From Bosea sp. (in: a-proteobacteria) (lineage in GTDB: Bacteria > Pseudomonadota > Alphaproteobacteria > Rhizobiales > Beijerinckiaceae), in contig NZ_JAMLIX010000001.1 in the NCBI RefSeq assembly GCF_023953965.1, forward strand, positions 2,418,501 to 2,482,500: a stretch of 64,000 nt of DNA, given 5' to 3'. The notes beneath the pieces are model-generated. The model ran no database searches. It worked only from the letters and a program-made list of their open reading frames with translations, and was not told the DNA's origin. Both the position numbers and the translations under genes were made by a program. The number at the start of each line of letters is the position of its first letter. Positions within the stretch are counted from its first letter, which is position 1. Of the stretch, positions 62,089-64,000 are shown in pieces.

Positions 62089-62673
62089 ATGAGCTTGCGA
62101 ATCTCCGGCAAGAATCTCGATGTCGGCGAGGCCCTGCGCGGCCAGGCCGAGGAGCGGGTCGCCGCGGCGGTCAGCAAATATTACGAGGGCGGCTATCAGG
62201 GCCACGTCACGGTCGACAAGGACGGCTCCGCCTTCCGCACCGACGGCGTCCTGCACCTCTCCTCCGGGATCACGCTGGAAGCCTCCGCCACCGCGCACGA
62301 TGCCTATGCCAGCCTCGACAAGATGGCCGAGCGCATCGAGAAGCGGCTGAGGCGCTACAAGCGCCGGCTGAAGGATCGTTCGGGCGGCAATGGCCGCGAT
62401 GCCGGAATCGCAATCCCCAGCTATGTGATCGCGGCGCCCGCCGACGATATCGAGGAATTCGACGGGGCCGCGGGCGGCGACAACCCGGTGATCGTCGCGG
62501 AATCGACCAAATCCCTGCATGTCATGACGGTGGGCGACGCGGTCGCCGAGCTCGATCTGACGGGCGCGCCGGTGATCGTCTTCCGCCACGCTGGCAATGA
62601 CCGCATGAACATCGTATACCGCCGCCGCGACGGCAATATCGGCTGGATCGACCCGCCGGCATCGTTGTCCTGA
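62089..62673 (+). CDS. hpf: Ribosome hibernation promoting factor (long form)
   Basis: A 194-residue HPF: N-terminal S30AE/YfiA domain (RISGKNLDVGEALRGQAEERV, HDAYASLDKMAERIEKRLRRYKRR) plus a C-terminal dimerisation domain (APVIVFRHAGNDRMNIVYRRRDGNIGWIDP), the long form that makes 100S ribosomes. ATG 62089 follows AAGGGGAAG. It lies between rpoN and ptsN, a conserved order. Confidence 0.94.
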   Translation: MSLRISGKNLDVGEALRGQAEERVAAAVSKYYEGGYQGHVTVDKDGSAFRTDGVLHLSSGITLEASATAHDAYASLDKMAERIEKRLRRYKRRLKDRSGGNGRDAGIAIPSYVIAAPADDIEEFDGAAGGDNPVIVAESTKSLHVMTVGDAVAELDLTGAPVIVFRHAGNDRMNIVYRRRDGNIGWIDPPASLS

Positions 62674-62709
62674 AGGCCGGCGGGGTTCCGCACCGGCCGT
62701 CGAACCTGA

Positions 62710-62740
62710 CCCGCGCCGCCGGCTTGTCGACCGGCGCGGG
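62710..62740 (+). other. Inverted repeat before ptsN
   Basis: cccgcgccg (62710-62718) and cggcgcggg (62732-62740) form a 9-bp stem over a 13-nt loop, ending 6 nt before the ptsN start. It lacks a T-run. Confidence 0.35.
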
Positions 62741-62746
62741 ACATGC

Positions 62747-63220
62747 ATGGACGGGCGAATGACGCTGACCGATCTCCTGAGCCCCGCCGCGGTGATCTCG
62801 CCGCTGCGGGCCAACGGCAAGAAGCAGGCTCTGCAGGAGCTTGCCCAGCATGCCGCTTTGCTGACGGGCCTGCCCGACCGCGAGGTTTTCGAGGCCCTGC
62901 TCCAGCGCGAGCGCCTCGGCTCGACCGGGATCGGCGACGGCATCGCGATCCCGCACGGCCGGCTGCCGGGCATCGAGCGCCTCGTCGGCCTCTTCGCCCG
63001 CACCGAGAAGCCGATCGATTTCGACGCGCTCGACGGCCAGCCCGTCGACATCGTCTTCGTGCTGATCGCTCCCGAAGGGGCGGGCGCCGATCATCTCAAG
63101 GCGCTGGCCCGTGTCGCGCGCGTGCTGCGCAACCAGTCCGTGCTCGAGCAGGTGCGCAAGGTGCGCGATCCGGCCGCGATCTACGCCATCCTCGCCGAAG
63201 CGGCCGTGCAGGCGGCGTGA
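62747..63220 (+). CDS. ptsN: PTS IIA-like nitrogen regulatory protein PtsN
   Basis: A 157-residue EIIA-Ntr: phosphorylated His in IAIPHGRLPG, with FEALLQRERLGSTGIGDG before it. It ends the nitrogen PTS relay (PtsP-NPr-EIIA-Ntr) and regulates potassium, sigma-54 and stringent responses by protein contacts. Starts at 62747 and 62759 are both plausible. Confidence 0.95.
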   Translation: MDGRMTLTDLLSPAAVISPLRANGKKQALQELAQHAALLTGLPDREVFEALLQRERLGSTGIGDGIAIPHGRLPGIERLVGLFARTEKPIDFDALDGQPVDIVFVLIAPEGAGADHLKALARVARVLRNQSVLEQVRKVRDPAAIYAILAEAAVQAA

Positions 63221-63225
63221 GGCGC

Positions 63226-63274
63226 TGTCATTCCGAGTTTTTCGCTGCGCGAAGCCCCGGAATAACGATGGCGC
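63226..63274. repeat. TGTCATTCCGGG hairpin repeat, decayed copy 3
   Basis: tgtcattccgag (63226-63237) and ccccggaataacgatggcgc region form an imperfect inverted repeat; the inner TTCGC-tgc-GCGAA (63241-63253) is intact. It follows ptsN by 5 nt. Confidence 0.55.
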
Positions 63275-63313
63275 TGCGTTCGGCGCTCTCAGCTTAAACG
63301 CGTTAAAGACTGC

Positions 63314-63342
63314 TTGGACGTGGCGCCGCGACCGGCTATGAC
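63314..63342 (+). promoter_or_regulatory. Putative sigma-70 promoter of fumarase gene
   Basis: TTGGAC (63314-63319), a 17-nt spacer and TATGAC (63337-63342), 65 nt before the start. Confidence 0.5.
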
Positions 63343-63407
63343 CCCGGCCAGACGGCGTCGCGCCGGCCATCCGCGCGCGGCGCGCCCTGCTTCGGAGCCC
63401 GCGAGCC

Positions 63408-64000
63408 ATGGCCTATACGCATGTCGACCTCTTCCCGCTCGGTGAGGATACGACGCCCTATCGCAAGCTCGGCAGCGAGGGCGTCGGCATCGAGACGTTT
63501 CGCGGCCGCGAGATCCTCAGCGTCTCGCGCGAGGCGATCCGCCGGCTCTCCGAGCAGGCTTTCATCGACATCAACCACCTGCTGCGTCCCGGCCATCTCG
63601 CGCAGCTCGCAAAAATCCTCGACGATCCCGAAGCGACCTCGAACGACAAGTTCGTCGCCTACGACCTCCTGAAGAACGCCAACATCGCCGCCGGCGGCGT
63701 GCTGCCGATGTGCCAGGACACCGGCACCGCGATCGTGATGGGCAAGAAGGGCCGCAAGGTCTGGACCGACGGCGACGACGAGGCGGCGCTCGGCGAGGGC
63801 GTCCATGATGCCTATTTCAAGCGTAACCTGCGCTATTCGCAGCTAGCCCCGCTCTCGATGTTCGAGGAGAAGAACACCGCGACCAACCTGCCGGCGCAGA
63901 TCGACATCTATGCCGAGGGTGAGGACGCCTACAAGTTCCTCTTCGTCTGCAAGGGCGGCGGCTCGGCCAACAAGACCTTCCTCTACCAGGCGACGCCCTC
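63408..64000 (+). CDS. Class I fumarate hydratase, N-terminal part (cut by window edge)
   Basis: The first 197 residues of an iron-sulfur fumarase. AAGGVLPMCQDTGTAIVMGKKG carries the first cluster Cys, and FLFVCKGGGSANKTFLYQ follows, both typical of class I two-domain enzymes of about 540 residues. It converts fumarate to malate in the TCA cycle with an oxygen-sensitive 4Fe-4S cluster. ATG 63408 follows GGAGCCC. The frame is open to the window end. Confidence 0.93.
   Translation, partial: MAYTHVDLFPLGEDTTPYRKLGSEGVGIETFRGREILSVSREAIRRLSEQAFIDINHLLRPGHLAQLAKILDDPEATSNDKFVAYDLLKNANIAAGGVLPMCQDTGTAIVMGKKGRKVWTDGDDEAALGEGVHDAYFKRNLRYSQLAPLSMFEEKNTATNLPAQIDIYAEGEDAYKFLFVCKGGGSANKTFLYQATP

Noticed and set aside
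63294..63306. TTAA-N5-TTAA before the fumarase gene as a CtrA box
   Set aside because: Spacing is 5 nt, which does not fit CtrA.

Overview
The window is a GC-rich, gene-dense stretch of an alphaproteobacterial chromosome. The CtrA/ChpT cell-cycle proteins, GANTC sites beside ctrA, an EipA (DUF1134) protein, LptC/A/B next to rpoN-hpf-ptsN, an extensin-family lipoprotein and sppA-ihfB-lapA together point to the Hyphomicrobiales (Rhizobiales), possibly near Bosea or Methylobacterium; the genus is inference only. I see no rRNA, tRNA, CRISPR array, insertion sequence, integrase or phage gene.

1-10.7 kb: motility and cell cycle. The start of fliJ and all of fliI lie on the minus strand, separated by an MFS transporter on the plus strand. 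ctrA diverges from fliI across a 391-bp control region holding three GANTC sites and a perfect 17-bp hairpin. A minus-strand chemotaxis operon cheA-cheW-cheY-cheB-cheR follows, then chpT, the phosphotransferase that feeds CtrA. 10.7-18.2 kb: cysQ, a YHS-domain protein, eipA, a membrane-anchored coiled-coil protein, a PfkB-family kinase, a class IIA HAD phosphatase, ribA and a cytochrome b561.

18.2-23.4 kb: a tight four-gene minus-strand operon (a BchC-like dehydrogenase without the usual catalytic Cys, a pterin-synthase-fold protein lacking several canonical catalytic residues, a glycosyltransferase and a methyltransferase), divergent from the glucan synthase opgH. It looks like a small biosynthetic system of unknown product and is the best candidate here for something undescribed. 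23.5-30.6 kb: hydroxypyruvate isomerase, glucokinase, an acyltransferase, argG, a DsbA-like isomerase, an HtpX-like protease and lemA.

30.7-43.5 kb: a lipoprotein, rpsA, an Hsp70-like ATPase, sppA, ihfB, a LapA-domain protein, an ornithine-cyclodeaminase-family enzyme, a 56-aa membrane protein, two convergent LAS-fold peptidoglycan proteins (mepA and an extensin-family lipoprotein), then an untypical intergenic region with a perfect TTAA-N7-TTAA CtrA box ahead of a 27-codon membrane ORF with a strong ribosome site and its own terminator. A Tim44-like protein, dapB and alkB follow.

43.5-64 kb: a TRIC-family channel, grpE, glnD, an aliphatic-sulfonate-type ABC importer behind an AT-rich island, an OsmC protein, rmuC, def-fmt-truA, an inner-membrane protein, dapE with a DUF805 gene, rnd, lptC-lptA-lptB, rpoN, hpf, ptsN and the start of a class I fumarase. 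Two families of dispersed palindromic repeats lie between genes: a two-module element (1.7 and 38.7 kb) and a TGTCATTCCGGG hairpin (43.5, 54.0 and 63.2 kb).
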